A DNA stretch of 32,069 nt from Variovorax paradoxus (GCF_018614915.1 NZ_JAGGNU010000080.1:1-32069); one strand, 5' to 3'. Counted from the first letter of the stretch, positions 16,612 to 24,866 are shown. The notes: a model not told the origin generated them from the letters alone. A program made the numbers and translations.

Positions 16612-17587
16612 CTGATTGCTCGACGACCTTTTTCCAGCGCGTGATCTCGCTGCGGATCAGCCCGCTGAACTCCGTGGGTGTGCTGGCAATCACCGGGCCG
16701 CCCTGCGATTCGAGCGTTGCACGCATTTTTTCCGATCGCAGGACCGCCGTGAATTCCATGTGGAGACGTCCCAGCACACCCGACGGCGTACCTGCAGGCG
16801 CGAACAGTCCGTACCAGCCCAGTACCTCGAAGCCCGGATAGCCCTGCTCCGCCACGGTCGGTACGTCTGGCAGCAGCGCCGAGCGTTTCAAGCTCGTGAT
16901 GCCGAGTGCTTTCAGCCGTCCCGCCTTGACCTGTGGAAGGGAGGACAGCACCACGTCCAGCATCAGATCGACATGGCCGGCCGCGACATCCTTGAGGGCG
17001 GGCCCCGAGCCCTTGTAGGGGATGTGCGTCAGGGAAATTCCCGCCGCCGCCTTCAGCTGCTCTGTTGCCAAGTGGTTCGAGCTGCCGGATCCGCTCGACG
17101 CATAGGTCAACGCGCCCGGCTGGGCCTTCGCAATCTTGACCAGATCGTCCAACGACTCGGCCTTGGCCAGCTTGGCGTTCTGCGGGCTGGTCACGATCAG
17201 ATTCGGGATCGCCGTGATCTCGGTGATCGGCGCGAAGTCCTTGAGCGGGTCATAGGGCAGCTTGGGGTACAGGCTGACCGCAGTTGCGTGCGAACTGATG
17301 GTGCCCAGCAGCAGCGTGTAGCCGTCTGCCGGCGACTTGGCGACGAAATCGGCACCAATGGTGCTTCCGGCACCCGGCTTGTTGTCCACGACGAACGGCT
17401 GCCCCGTACGCACGGTCATTTCCTGCGCGATCTGGCGAGCCACCAGGTCCGTTGAACCGCCGGCCGAGAATGGCACGATCAGTTTCACCGGTCTGGACGG
17501 ATACGAATCCTGGGCAAGCGCGACGGTCGCCGCAAAGGCCAGGGTGACGGCTAGCGCGGCCGGAACGAGGTTTCGGACGGAGATCAT
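16595..17587 (-). CDS. Bug/TctC-family periplasmic solute receptor (second of two)
   Basis: This 330-aa periplasmic receptor belongs to the tripartite tricarboxylate transporter family, whose members bind carboxylates and other small acids or amides. A signal peptide occupies residues 1-24 (VALAQD). The family blocks are YPSRPVKLIVPFSAGGSTD, VVDNKPGAGSTIGADFVAKS, DGYTLLLGT, THIPYKGSGPAL and LPDVPTVAEQGYPGFE. I start at 17587; the longer frame from 17737 overlaps the upstream receptor and hides the signal peptide. It follows the first receptor after 7 bp. No TctA or TctB membrane genes are present, as is usual for the many orphan Bug receptors of Burkholderiales. Confidence 0.93.
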   Translation of the reverse strand: MISVRNLVPAALAVTLAFAATVALAQDSYPSRPVKLIVPFSAGGSTDLVARQIAQEMTVRTGQPFVVDNKPGAGSTIGADFVAKSPADGYTLLLGTISSHATAVSLYPKLPYDPLKDFAPITEITAIPNLIVTSPQNAKLAKAESLDDLVKIAKAQPGALTYASSGSGSSNHLATEQLKAAAGISLTHIPYKGSGPALKDVAAGHVDLMLDVVLSSLPQVKAGRLKALGITSLKRSALLPDVPTVAEQGYPGFEVLGWYGLFAPAGTPSGVLGRLHMEFTAVLRSEKMRATLESQGGPVIASTPTEFSGLIRSEITRWKKVVEQSGAKPD

Positions 17588-17594
17588 TTCCCTG

Positions 17595-18581
17595 CTACTC
17601 CACCCGAATGGCGTTCTTGCGGATGAAATCACTCCAGTAAGCGAGGTCGGCAGCCGCACGCTGGCGTATCTCTGCCTCGCCGCCCGATAGCGGCGGCAGC
17701 GACAGTTCGGCCAGTTTCGCCTTGACGACAGGGTCACCCATCACCTGCTGCAGCGCCGTATTGAAGGTCTCTACCACCTTGGGATCGAGGCCTGCAGGTC
17801 CGACAATGGCGTACCAACCTGGCATGGGCGGCACGTTCAAGCCGGCCTCCCTGACCGTGGGAATCTGAGGCCACTGCGGCACTCGCGAAGATCCCAGCAC
17901 GGCTACCGCAGTCGCCTTGCTGGACTGGACCTGCGGCAACGCAGGGCCGACCACGCTCACCATGGCGTCGACCTCGCCAGACAACACCGCAGTGAGCGCG
18001 GCGGCCGACCCCTTATAGGGGATGTGAGAAAGCTTGACGCCCGCAACGGAAGCAATAAGTTCCATCGCGATGTGCGTCGAGTTGCCGATGCCTGCACTTC
18101 CGAAAGTCAGCTCGCCGTTCTTCTTGCGCGCCTGTTCGATGAACTGCGCGAATGACCTGATGCCACTCTTGTTGCTGGTGACCAGCACGAATGGTGTGTC
18201 AGCGATCGGTGCGACGTAGGTGAAGTCCTTGGCCGGGTTGTACGGCAGATCCTTGTAGAGGGCTGGATTGAACGCCATCTGCGAGACGCCTGCGAGCGCG
18301 AGCGTGTAGCCATCCGCGGGAGCTTTGGCCGTTGCGCTCAATGCGACGATGCCGTTGGCGGCCGGGTTGTTCTCCACCACGACCGCTTGCTTGAGATGCT
18401 GCGCGAGCCGATCGCTCAGAAGTCGGGCGATCACGTCGGAACCCGAGCCCGGGCCCTGCGGCACGACCAGCTTGATGGGCCGAGCGGGCCAGCCGTTCTG
18501 GCCAGTGGCGAGCGATGGCATCACACAGAGGGAGGCAGCGGCAAGCAGCGCCACCAAGTGACGACGTGAAGGCGACGACAT
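17595..18581 (-). CDS. Bug/TctC-family periplasmic solute receptor (first of two)
   Basis: This 328-aa exported receptor of the same family as its neighbour has an N-terminal signal peptide with a twin-arginine-like SRRHLVALLAA start; cleavage is likely around ATG-QN at residue 28. Family motifs include WPARPIKLVVPQGPGSGSD, VVENNPAANGIVA, DGYTLALAG, LSHIPYKGSAAAL and IPTVREAGL. GGAG 8 nt before the ATG supports the start. It sits 36 bp after the hydrolase gene. The two receptors differ clearly in sequence, so they are not a recent tandem duplication and probably bind different ligands. Confidence 0.93.
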   Translation of the reverse strand: MSSPSRRHLVALLAAASLCVMPSLATGQNGWPARPIKLVVPQGPGSGSDVIARLLSDRLAQHLKQAVVVENNPAANGIVALSATAKAPADGYTLALAGVSQMAFNPALYKDLPYNPAKDFTYVAPIADTPFVLVTSNKSGIRSFAQFIEQARKKNGELTFGSAGIGNSTHIAMELIASVAGVKLSHIPYKGSAAALTAVLSGEVDAMVSVVGPALPQVQSSKATAVAVLGSSRVPQWPQIPTVREAGLNVPPMPGWYAIVGPAGLDPKVVETFNTALQQVMGDPVVKAKLAELSLPPLSGGEAEIRQRAAADLAYWSDFIRKNAIRVE

Positions 18582-18617
18582 GGCAATACTCCAGTAAGGC
18601 GATCGAAAGTGGGCGGC

Positions 18618-20456
18618 TCAGGAAGCCTTGGTGCGCAAGGGGAACTCGAACCAGGTCGCGTCGGGACCGCGAAGGAGCTCCAGGCGCGGAGGCCTTCCAT
18701 GAGGCACCTGCGGCGCGTGTCCCGCGTCGCTCCCGGTCAACGAAATGCGGATGCGGCTGCCCTGCGCGAAAGTCCACGAGATCGGAAACAGGGCAAAGGT
18801 CAGAAGCGCCGGCTCTCCTGGTGTGAGCCGGGCGGCCGATGCTCTGTCGAAGACATTGACCGGCCAAGTGGCCACGTAGTCCGGTGACTGTGACAGCCCG
18901 ACGCGATGCAACGCGCGAAGCGCCCCTTCCGTGACGTAGCGGCAAGTCCCGTCGGTGAGAACTTCTGTGACATAGACATACACGGCCGCATCGGACTGCG
19001 ATGCTGCGATCTTGAGGTGGGCCACCACGTGCCCTGTCAACTCGATGGGAGCCGTCAAGGGTGCGCTGTCATAGCGCAGATGCGAGGCATGCCGCTCCGA
19101 CCAGTCGGGGTAGTAGGACTCGACGGCCGCCGCGCCCAGACGCTCCAGGCGCGTCTGCGTTCCCGACGTCGTCGAGAAGTCGACCTGGTGATGATCCACG
19201 CCGGCAAGCTCGTCGGGCTTGCAAGCGAGGACATTGCCGGCCGCCGGATACATGGCTTGCGTACCCGCAATCGGCGGCCAGGCGTTCGCTTGCTGCCACT
19301 TCTCGTCGTGAATGGTGAAGTAGTGGATCGGGGCCTCGATTTCCAAGCCGGTGTCGATGCCACGAAGATGGTGATCGAAGAAGCGCAGCACTTCAGCGAG
19401 CAGCGCGAAGTCAGACCCTTGATTCTTCCGCCAGGGCGATACATTGCAGCGCGCGCCGTGATCCCACGGCCCCAGCAGAAGTCGATGCCGGTGCTCCGGC
19501 AGCGTGAGGAAGCGCGTGATGGCCGAGTTGCTGTAGCCTGCACCGTCGTACCAGCCTGAGATCGAGTAGATCGCCACGTCCTCCGGGATCAGTCGCGCGT
19601 AGTAGCCAGGGCTGCAGACATCGAGCGTCAGTTCCGGGTCGTGGAACGCTGCGTCGTGCTGGAACGGCATCTCGCGCGCGAGATCATTGAGGCGGCAGTT
19701 GCTGCGGTGCTGCTGCAGGGCCTGGGCGAGAAGTTCGCCGTGGGTGTCGTCATCGACCGGCTGTGGCCCTGCAAGAAGCGGATCTCCGTAGTACGCGAAC
19801 TTTGCCAAGGCCGCCCTGTCATCCTGATCCAGCGCAACCATCAACTCGTCATACCGCCCCGTCCAGATCGTCGAGAGCATGCCGCCCACATACAGTTGAT
19901 CCGTGTAGATGTCGGTCACTGCGAACAAGGGCGCAATCGCCTTCACGGCGGGGTGACCAGTGCTCGCCAGGAACACCGCGGCTGCGCCGAGATATGAGAT
20001 TCCTGTGGCTCCGATCGTACCGTCGCTCCAGTCCTGCGTGATGATCCACTCGGCGATCTCGAAGTAGTCGTCCCGCTCCTTTGGTGAGCGCAGCGCGTCG
20101 CGGGTTCCAAAGCTCGCCCCGGTGCCACGCACGTCGACGACCACAACCGCATAGCCGTGCGGTACGAAGAAGTCGCGATAGCGCCCGCAGTTGGGACTGT
20201 CTTCAACACCTGCTTCGGTGGTGACGAAGCGCCGGTAGTACGGCGTGAAGATGGCGACGGTCGGGACTCGGCCTGCAGGGCGAGCATCGGGCCGCGGTTG
20301 CGGGAGGTACACATCGACTGCGATGCGACAGCCGTCCCTCATCGTGACGTACACCGACGTGGGCGCGGCGGGAAGGTCGAATTGGGGTGCGCAGCGAGAC
20401 AGGTACTCGCTCGGAGGCACGTTCCATGCGGTCGAGGCGTCGTCGCGGTCAGACAT
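18618..20456 (-). CDS. CocE/NonD-family alpha/beta hydrolase (S15 X-Pro dipeptidyl-peptidase-like)
   Basis: This 612-aa protein has the two-domain layout of cocaine-esterase-type hydrolases. An N-terminal alpha/beta hydrolase domain (about 30-370) is followed by the C-terminal jelly-roll domain of S15 enzymes (about 390-605). The catalytic triad can be read as S154 in GISYLG, D304 in SGWYDGAG and H333 in GPWDHG. There is no signal peptide, so it acts in the cytoplasm on an ester or amide. It is the first gene of a leftward operon with two Bug receptors and a GAF protein, suggesting that a compound imported with the receptors is cleaved by it. The true substrate cannot be inferred. Confidence 0.9.
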   Translation of the reverse strand: MSDRDDASTAWNVPPSEYLSRCAPQFDLPAAPTSVYVTMRDGCRIAVDVYLPQPRPDARPAGRVPTVAIFTPYYRRFVTTEAGVEDSPNCGRYRDFFVPHGYAVVVVDVRGTGASFGTRDALRSPKERDDYFEIAEWIITQDWSDGTIGATGISYLGAAAVFLASTGHPAVKAIAPLFAVTDIYTDQLYVGGMLSTIWTGRYDELMVALDQDDRAALAKFAYYGDPLLAGPQPVDDDTHGELLAQALQQHRSNCRLNDLAREMPFQHDAAFHDPELTLDVCSPGYYARLIPEDVAIYSISGWYDGAGYSNSAITRFLTLPEHRHRLLLGPWDHGARCNVSPWRKNQGSDFALLAEVLRFFDHHLRGIDTGLEIEAPIHYFTIHDEKWQQANAWPPIAGTQAMYPAAGNVLACKPDELAGVDHHQVDFSTTSGTQTRLERLGAAAVESYYPDWSERHASHLRYDSAPLTAPIELTGHVVAHLKIAASQSDAAVYVYVTEVLTDGTCRYVTEGALRALHRVGLSQSPDYVATWPVNVFDRASAARLTPGEPALLTFALFPISWTFAQGSRIRISLTGSDAGHAPQVPHGRPPRLELLRGPDATWFEFPLRTKAS

Positions 20457-20529
20457 AGATGGCTTGTTTCGGCTTGTAGGGCCTTCTCAGGCTCGATGCA
20501 TGAATTCTCTGGGTCCTGGTCACCCCTGG

Positions 20530-20538
20530 AAAATACCA
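20530..20538 (-). promoter_or_regulatory. Extended -10 candidate for the hydrolase operon
   Basis: Read leftward, TGGTATTTT is an extended -10 (TG-N-TATTTT). It lies about 75 bp before the hydrolase ATG and just downstream of the palindrome at 20552-20570, which would then overlap the -35 region. Confidence 0.4.
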
Positions 20539-20551
20539 AATCTGGATTGCT

Positions 20552-20570
20552 CCATAGGTCAGACCTATGG
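20552..20570. promoter_or_regulatory. Perfect 19-bp palindrome, LysR-type operator candidate
   Basis: CCATAGGTCAGACCTATGG has two perfect 9-bp arms around a central A. It contains T-N11-A (T20555, A20567) within ATAG-N7-CTAT, the form bound by LysR regulators. Other dimeric repressors, such as GntR types, could also use it. It lies 95 bp upstream of the hydrolase start. Confidence 0.6.
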
Positions 20571-20776
20571 CGCTTCGAGGCGCTCGAAGGGGGCGAGCGA
20601 CGGGCGATCGTCGTGGCCGCCCCTTTCTATCCACAGGCCGCACTTCGCGACTCAAGCTCTCGACTCCCTCCCGGTGGCACGGCTTCACGCCTGATTCGTT
20701 CCGCTTCCGAATTCGTTGCTCCAGATGCAATTCCGTGGCCGGCTGTGCGCACGAGGAATTGCATATCGCGAACGCA

Positions 20777-20794
20777 ACTATCAACATTGATAGT
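20777..20794. promoter_or_regulatory. lux-type box (las/rhl form) upstream of luxI
   Basis: ACTATCAACATTGATAGT is an inverted repeat with perfect 8-bp arms and a 2-bp centre. It fits the CT-N12-AG pattern of Pseudomonas las/rhl boxes. It is centred about 43 bp before the start site predicted from the -10 word TGTAAT at 20817-20822, the normal place for LuxR activation. This implies autoinduction of the synthase. Confidence 0.68.
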
Positions 20795-20846
20795 GCCTGT
20801 TCGGACGTCATCTCATTGTAATGCGGCCTCACATAGAGAGGACGCC

Positions 20847-21440
20847 ATGGAAATCATTGCCGGATCGGCCGAGGTGTTGTCTGCGGGCATGTTCTTCGAC
20901 ATGGCTCGCTATCGCTACCGGGTCTTCGTCGAGAAGCTCGGCTGGAAGCTCCAGACGCGTGGCCGTACGGAGCTGGATCAGTTCGACCGCAGGGATACCT
21001 GCTACTTGATTGCTCGCAACGCCAACGGCAGGTTGGTGGGCACGGCACGACTGTTGCCGACGCACCGGCCCTATCTCCTCGCCTCCGTCTTCCCGCAATT
21101 GCTTGGCGATGTGCCGGCGCCGAACACACCTCGCATCTGGGAGCTCTCGCGTTTCGCCGCCGTCGACTTCGAAGCGGATGCGCGCGAGGATCCTTATGGG
21201 TCATCGACCGCGCTCGAGTTGCTTCACGCGGCGATGCGCGTGGTCGCCCAGGAGGGTGCGCAGCGGCTGATCAGTGTCTCGCCGCTTGGCGTCGAACGCA
21301 TCCTGCGCCGGGCTGGCGTCACTGCACATCGTGTGGCGCCTCCCGTCCTGATCGAGGGCCAGCACCTGTTCGCCTGCTTCATCGACGTGGACAAGAACTG
21401 GCGTCCGCGCGAGGACCGGCGCGGCGACACGACTGGCTAG
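20847..21440 (+). CDS. LuxI-family acyl-homoserine-lactone synthase
   Basis: This 197-aa cytoplasmic enzyme makes an N-acyl-homoserine lactone from S-adenosylmethionine and an acyl-ACP. All eight residues conserved in LuxI proteins can be assigned: R23, F27, W33, D44, D47, R68, E99 and R102, in the blocks YRVFVEKLGW, LDQFD, GTARLLPT and WELSRF. The ATG at 20847 is preceded by AGAGAGGA. A longer in-frame extension to 20157 is non-conserved and overlaps the hydrolase gene. A las/rhl-type box in the promoter suggests positive feedback by the LuxR protein encoded convergently 90 bp away. The acyl chain cannot be read from the sequence. Confidence 0.93.
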   Translation: MEIIAGSAEVLSAGMFFDMARYRYRVFVEKLGWKLQTRGRTELDQFDRRDTCYLIARNANGRLVGTARLLPTHRPYLLASVFPQLLGDVPAPNTPRIWELSRFAAVDFEADAREDPYGSSTALELLHAAMRVVAQEGAQRLISVSPLGVERILRRAGVTAHRVAPPVLIEGQHLFACFIDVDKNWRPREDRRGDTTG

Positions 21441-21530
21441 CCGCGCCAGAGCCGCACGAGTTCCCGACCTCCCGCGCCCCCCATGTCCCCCGCCCCAGTC
21501 ACCTGCACTATGAGCTTGGGGCTACTCGCC

Positions 21531-22241
21531 TCAGCCGAGCAACCCCAGTCGCGACGAGCGCGCCACGGCCGAATTTTTGTTGTTGGCCCGCAGCTTGGCG
21601 ATGGCGTTCTTGATATGGAAGTTCACCGTCGGCCTGGAGATGCCGAGGATGGCCGCCACCTCCTCGCTCGTCTTGCCGTCGGCCGTCCAGCGCATCACTT
21701 CCACCTGGCGGCGCGTCAAAGGCTCGAGCTCGGAGAGCGGGCTTTCTCCCAGGTAGTGCGAGAGCGCGCAATGCGCGGTGTTCACCAGCCACTTGAGCAA
21801 CGGGTCGTGCGAGAGGATTTCAGCGTCGGTGAGCTGTTCGCTCGACCGGGCAAGAGACAGCATGCCCACGCGACCGTCCGCTTCGAAGATGGACTGCGCC
21901 CACCCCACGCGCAGGCCGAACGATCGCGCTTCGGCCCACATCTGCGGCGTTTGCCGAAAGATCTGGTCGCTCCAGATCACGGGCTGCAGACTGCGCACGC
22001 CGTGGGCGACGGTCGGATCGACCTGCAGGTAGCCCGCCTCCAGGTAGCGCCGGCTCCAGCCTTCGTCGTAGGTGCTGAGCATTCGCGTCTTCTGTCGGGT
22101 GAACGGAACCGGCACGCGAAGCCCGTAGGCGCAGTGCTCGAAGCCCAGGTGCCTGGCTGCCAGACTGATCTGCTCGAATGCGCCCGAGACGTCGCTCACT
22201 TCTGTGAGTCGGGCCAGAACATGCTGTGTCCATTCAGTCAT
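21531..22241 (-). CDS. LuxR-family quorum-sensing receptor/regulator
   Basis: This 236-aa protein has the autoinducer-binding domain followed by a LuxR helix-turn-helix. The ligand-pocket residues of TraR/LasR proteins are all present: W62, Y66, D75, P76, W90 and G113. The DNA-binding part (about 170-230) reads LTRRQVEVMRWTADGKTSEEVAAILGISRPTVNFHI. The ATG at 22241 has a strong GGAGG site and begins at the conserved N-terminus; the frame reaching 22682 is a chance extension. It is convergent with luxI, so receptor and synthase are transcribed separately. It is the probable reader of the signal and of the box at 20777-20794. Confidence 0.93.
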   Translation of the reverse strand: MTEWTQHVLARLTEVSDVSGAFEQISLAARHLGFEHCAYGLRVPVPFTRQKTRMLSTYDEGWSRRYLEAGYLQVDPTVAHGVRSLQPVIWSDQIFRQTPQMWAEARSFGLRVGWAQSIFEADGRVGMLSLARSSEQLTDAEILSHDPLLKWLVNTAHCALSHYLGESPLSELEPLTRRQVEVMRWTADGKTSEEVAAILGISRPTVNFHIKNAIAKLRANNKNSAVARSSRLGLLG

Positions 22242-22575
22242 TGCGAACCTCCGCGCGAACCCGCACAAGTTCGAAAGGAGGGCAAGGCCGGCTGGCCGTG
22301 CCACCGCAAGAGAAATCGATGCGTCGCCAATCTGGTGTGAGGCAGGTCTTCGGACCCGTGCGACCCGGTGTGGTTCATGGTCACTAACGCGAATCGACAA
22401 ATATGATCCGAACAGTCTAGAAGCACGGCGCGTGCGCGCAAACAGAGATTTACCACCATTCCTGCCAATTGGAAGACTATCCCGCTCGGACATCGAGGCG
22501 GCCGATCGAATTGGCTCTGCCGGACATTGTGGATAGAGGCTGCAACTCCGCGGTGAGGAGCCTTGCTCCCAACTG
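22242..22575. other. Divergent control region of luxR and the GlxA-like gene, 334 bp
   Basis: No gene was identified. The centre, around 22380-22500, is relatively AT-rich and presumably holds both promoters. I found no second las/rhl-type palindrome here, so quorum control of luxR or the AraC gene is not evident. Confidence 0.5.
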
Positions 22576-23586
22576 ATGCATACGGTCTCGTTTTTGTTGC
22601 TCCCCGGGTTCTCGCTCCTGGACGTGAGCGGCGCGCTCGCGGTGTTCGAGACGGCCAACGCGTTGGCGGAGGTGACCGCCAACTCACGCGGCTACGCGGT
22701 GCGGCTCCTGGCCGCGCTAGAGGGAGCTATTGTCAGTTCGAGCGGCATCCCGCTTACGGCCGAAGCGTTGCCGACCAGGTTCAATGGGACCACTCATACG
22801 CTCGTCATTGCCGGGCCACCGAGAGCGGAGCCCGGTGCGGGCGAGCCGGCCCAGCGTTTGCTGGAATGGCTTGCACGCAATCAACGGCATATCCATCGGG
22901 GAGCCGCCTTTGGCAAGGCGGCGTCCCTGCTCCTGCAGGACGCGGCGGTGGCTGCGGCACGACAGGCCCTGGCCAAGGGCCGGGCGCGACACCCTATTCA
23001 AGCTGAGCTTGAGCCCGCCGCCGGCCCCGCCTCAGGCGGCGGATGGGCGTCGATCGCCTCGGATTCGGGGATCGAGGTGGCGCTGTCCTGGGTCGAACAG
23101 GACCATGGAAGAGCATTGGCAGAGGCGGTCGCGGCGCGCATGCTCGAGCCACGCAGCCGGCGTTATGGACCGAGAGGCTATCGCAGTGCACTGATCGAGC
23201 GCCCGTGCGGCGATGAGCGCATCGCGCAGCTCCATCTCTGGATCAGGAAGCACCTGCGCGAGAAGCTCACCGTGAGCCGGCTGGCCGCGCAATCCCTGAT
23301 GTCGACGCGTTCCTTTGCGCGTTTTTATGGAGAAGCCACGGGCTCGACGCCGGCGCGCGGCGTCGAGCAGATCCGGCTTGATGCCGCGTGCCGCCTGATC
23401 GAGACGAGCGTGCGCCCGTTGAAGGCGATCGCGGCGCAGTGCGGCTACGGCTCGTCGGAGGTGATGCGTCGCGCCTTTGTCCGCAATCTGAAGATGACGC
23501 CTGCCGAGTACCGGCGCCGCTATGCGATAGCGGCCATCCGGCCGAAGAAAGGGCAGTTGCCTGCTCGGCGCCTCGACAGCTCGTGA
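22576..23586 (+). CDS. GlxA-like AraC-family transcriptional regulator
   Basis: This 336-aa regulator combines an N-terminal DJ-1/PfpI-like amidase-fold domain (about 1-190, beginning VSFLLLPGFSLLDVSGALAVFE) with a C-terminal AraC double helix-turn-helix (about 214-316). The latter includes the typical AAQCGYGSSEVMRRAFVRNLKMTPAEYRRRY. The sensor half is degenerate: the region where GlxA proteins normally have a GACTG-like nucleophile-elbow reads HIHRGAAFGKAA, without cysteine. The domain is then probably a ligand sensor only. It is divergent from luxR by 334 bp. No strong ribosome site precedes the ATG. Its targets are unknown, but the position suggests a link with the quorum-sensing pair. 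Confidence 0.88.
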   Translation: MHTVSFLLLPGFSLLDVSGALAVFETANALAEVTANSRGYAVRLLAALEGAIVSSSGIPLTAEALPTRFNGTTHTLVIAGPPRAEPGAGEPAQRLLEWLARNQRHIHRGAAFGKAASLLLQDAAVAAARQALAKGRARHPIQAELEPAAGPASGGGWASIASDSGIEVALSWVEQDHGRALAEAVAARMLEPRSRRYGPRGYRSALIERPCGDERIAQLHLWIRKHLREKLTVSRLAAQSLMSTRSFARFYGEATGSTPARGVEQIRLDAACRLIETSVRPLKAIAAQCGYGSSEVMRRAFVRNLKMTPAEYRRRYAIAAIRPKKGQLPARRLDSS

Positions 23587-23645
23587 GCTCCTGGGGCGGT
23601 GCCCTCGGGCGAGAACTGATAGATCGCAGATAGGGTTGGCAGATT

Positions 23646-23754
23646 AATACACTAACGGCATGCCCTTCATCCAGCCAAGCCGAGCCCTTCACAAGCTCTC
23701 ACATCCCAAGCCACCCTGAAGTCTGGCAGAATAACCTCTTGCCGTTAGCGTATT
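23646..23754. repeat. 15-bp inverted repeat flanking the recombinase leader
   Basis: AATACACTAACGGCA (23646-23660) and TGCCGTTAGCGTATT (23740-23754) are inverted repeats matching at 14 of 15 positions, 79 bp apart. The right arm ends 3 bp before the ATG of the recombinase-like gene. This could be the binding site of that protein for autoregulation or recombination. Confidence 0.6.
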
Positions 23755-23757
23755 TAT

Positions 23758-24783
23758 ATGCCGTCTCTTTCCTTGTTCGATGACCCGCTGAGCGAGAGTC
23801 ACCGCGCCGCATTCGAGCGCTGGCTGGACGACCAACGTGCCTCGGGTTCGCTGCGCCAGACCGCCTCGGTCGAGGTCTATCGAGACATGTGGGGCGCGTT
23901 CGCGCACTGGTGTCTGGGCCAGTCGCCTGCGGTGACGCTGGCTTCTCTTGATCTGGGGGATCTACAGGCCTTCCAGGCGGCTCGATTCGGACGCAAGAGT
24001 TCGGATCTGTCCTTGTCGCCCCGGCATGCCCTTCGGCTCGTGCGATTGATCGACCGCGTGCTGCGCCACCATGCCGCTGGCAGCGACCTGCCGCCGAACA
24101 CCGCTGCCTCAGACTGGCTCGCCCTGCACCCCGAGGTCCGCTATGCGGAAGCCGCGAACGCCGATCCTTTGCCCGAATTTCTTTCGGTGGCAGAAGCCAA
24201 GCACCTGATCACCTTCTTGTCCAACGCCAGGCCCCGGCCGGGGCTTTCCGCGGCCAGGCGCGACGCCCATGCGGCCTTCACCTGGCAGGAGCTTCGCAAC
24301 AGAACGGCGGTGGCGTTGCAGTTGGGCGGAGGGCTCACGCCCGGTGACGTTCGGGCACTGACACTGGCATCGCCCGTCTCGCGCGGTGGACGCATCCGTG
24401 ATCGACCCTGGAAGATTGCTGTGCTGGGCGACGGCACTTCATCCGCGCGCGAGACGCCCATTGCGCCTTGGGCGGGAGAGCTGCTCCAGCACTGGCTCCA
24501 GGTTCGAAGAGAAGCAAGCATCGAAGGCGATTTCCTGTTCCCATCGACACGCGCCGGCAAGCCATGGGGCAAGGAATCGCAGTACAAGTGCGCCAGGCAG
24601 GTGCTCGAAGACGCCGGGCTCGACAGCAGCGAAGGCGGCTCCTTCCGGCTGCGTCATACCTTCGCCCTGCGGCAGTTGCGCCGCGGCTTCGAGCCCGAGG
24701 AAGTCGCGCGCTGGCTCGGTGTCGAACCCGAGGTCATGGGCAAATACCAGCGCGTCGTGGCCTCGCCGATCGACATCGTCTGA
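23758..24783 (+). CDS. Tyrosine-recombinase-fold protein with degenerate active site
   Basis: This 341-aa protein has the layout of a phage-type integrase: an N-terminal SAM-like DNA-binding part (about 10-110) and a C-terminal catalytic fold (about 140-335). Several catalytic positions are changed. The first arginine (TGLR in the family) is T194 in GGLTPGDV, the histidine of H-x-x-R is F296 in FRLRH, and the LGH histidine is V322. R299 and the nucleophile candidate Y330 remain. It may be a DNA-binding relic or an accessory protein rather than an active recombinase. It faces parB, and this trio (recombinase-like, ParB, ParA) is reminiscent of plasmid and element backbones. The ATG lies immediately next to an inverted repeat that may bind it. 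Confidence 0.82.
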   Translation: MPSLSLFDDPLSESHRAAFERWLDDQRASGSLRQTASVEVYRDMWGAFAHWCLGQSPAVTLASLDLGDLQAFQAARFGRKSSDLSLSPRHALRLVRLIDRVLRHHAAGSDLPPNTAASDWLALHPEVRYAEAANADPLPEFLSVAEAKHLITFLSNARPRPGLSAARRDAHAAFTWQELRNRTAVALQLGGGLTPGDVRALTLASPVSRGGRIRDRPWKIAVLGDGTSSARETPIAPWAGELLQHWLQVRREASIEGDFLFPSTRAGKPWGKESQYKCARQVLEDAGLDSSEGGSFRLRHTFALRQLRRGFEPEEVARWLGVEPEVMGKYQRVVASPIDIV

Positions 24784-24866
24784 GCCGTCGACAAACGTGA
24801 CCTCAGCCCTCCCCGGGGGCTATTCGCACATAAAAGAAGAAAGTGCGCGTCTGTCGACCAGACTCG

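Larger units (their letters stand above)
20457..20846. other. Control region between divergent hydrolase operon and luxI, 390 bp
   Basis: No gene is seen here; a frame continuous with luxI runs through it but has no conserved content. It holds a 19-bp palindrome and an extended -10 serving the hydrolase side, and a lux-type box and -10 serving the luxI side, all listed separately. Confidence 0.6.

Noticed and set aside
20157..20846. N-terminal extension of luxI to a 427-residue protein
   Set aside because: The extra part overlaps the hydrolase gene and the lux-type box, while the internal ATG has a ribosome site and matches LuxI length.
24801..24830. GC-rich hairpin after the recombinase gene as its terminator
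   Set aside because: The AGCCC/GGGCT stem is short and has no T-run on the plus strand.
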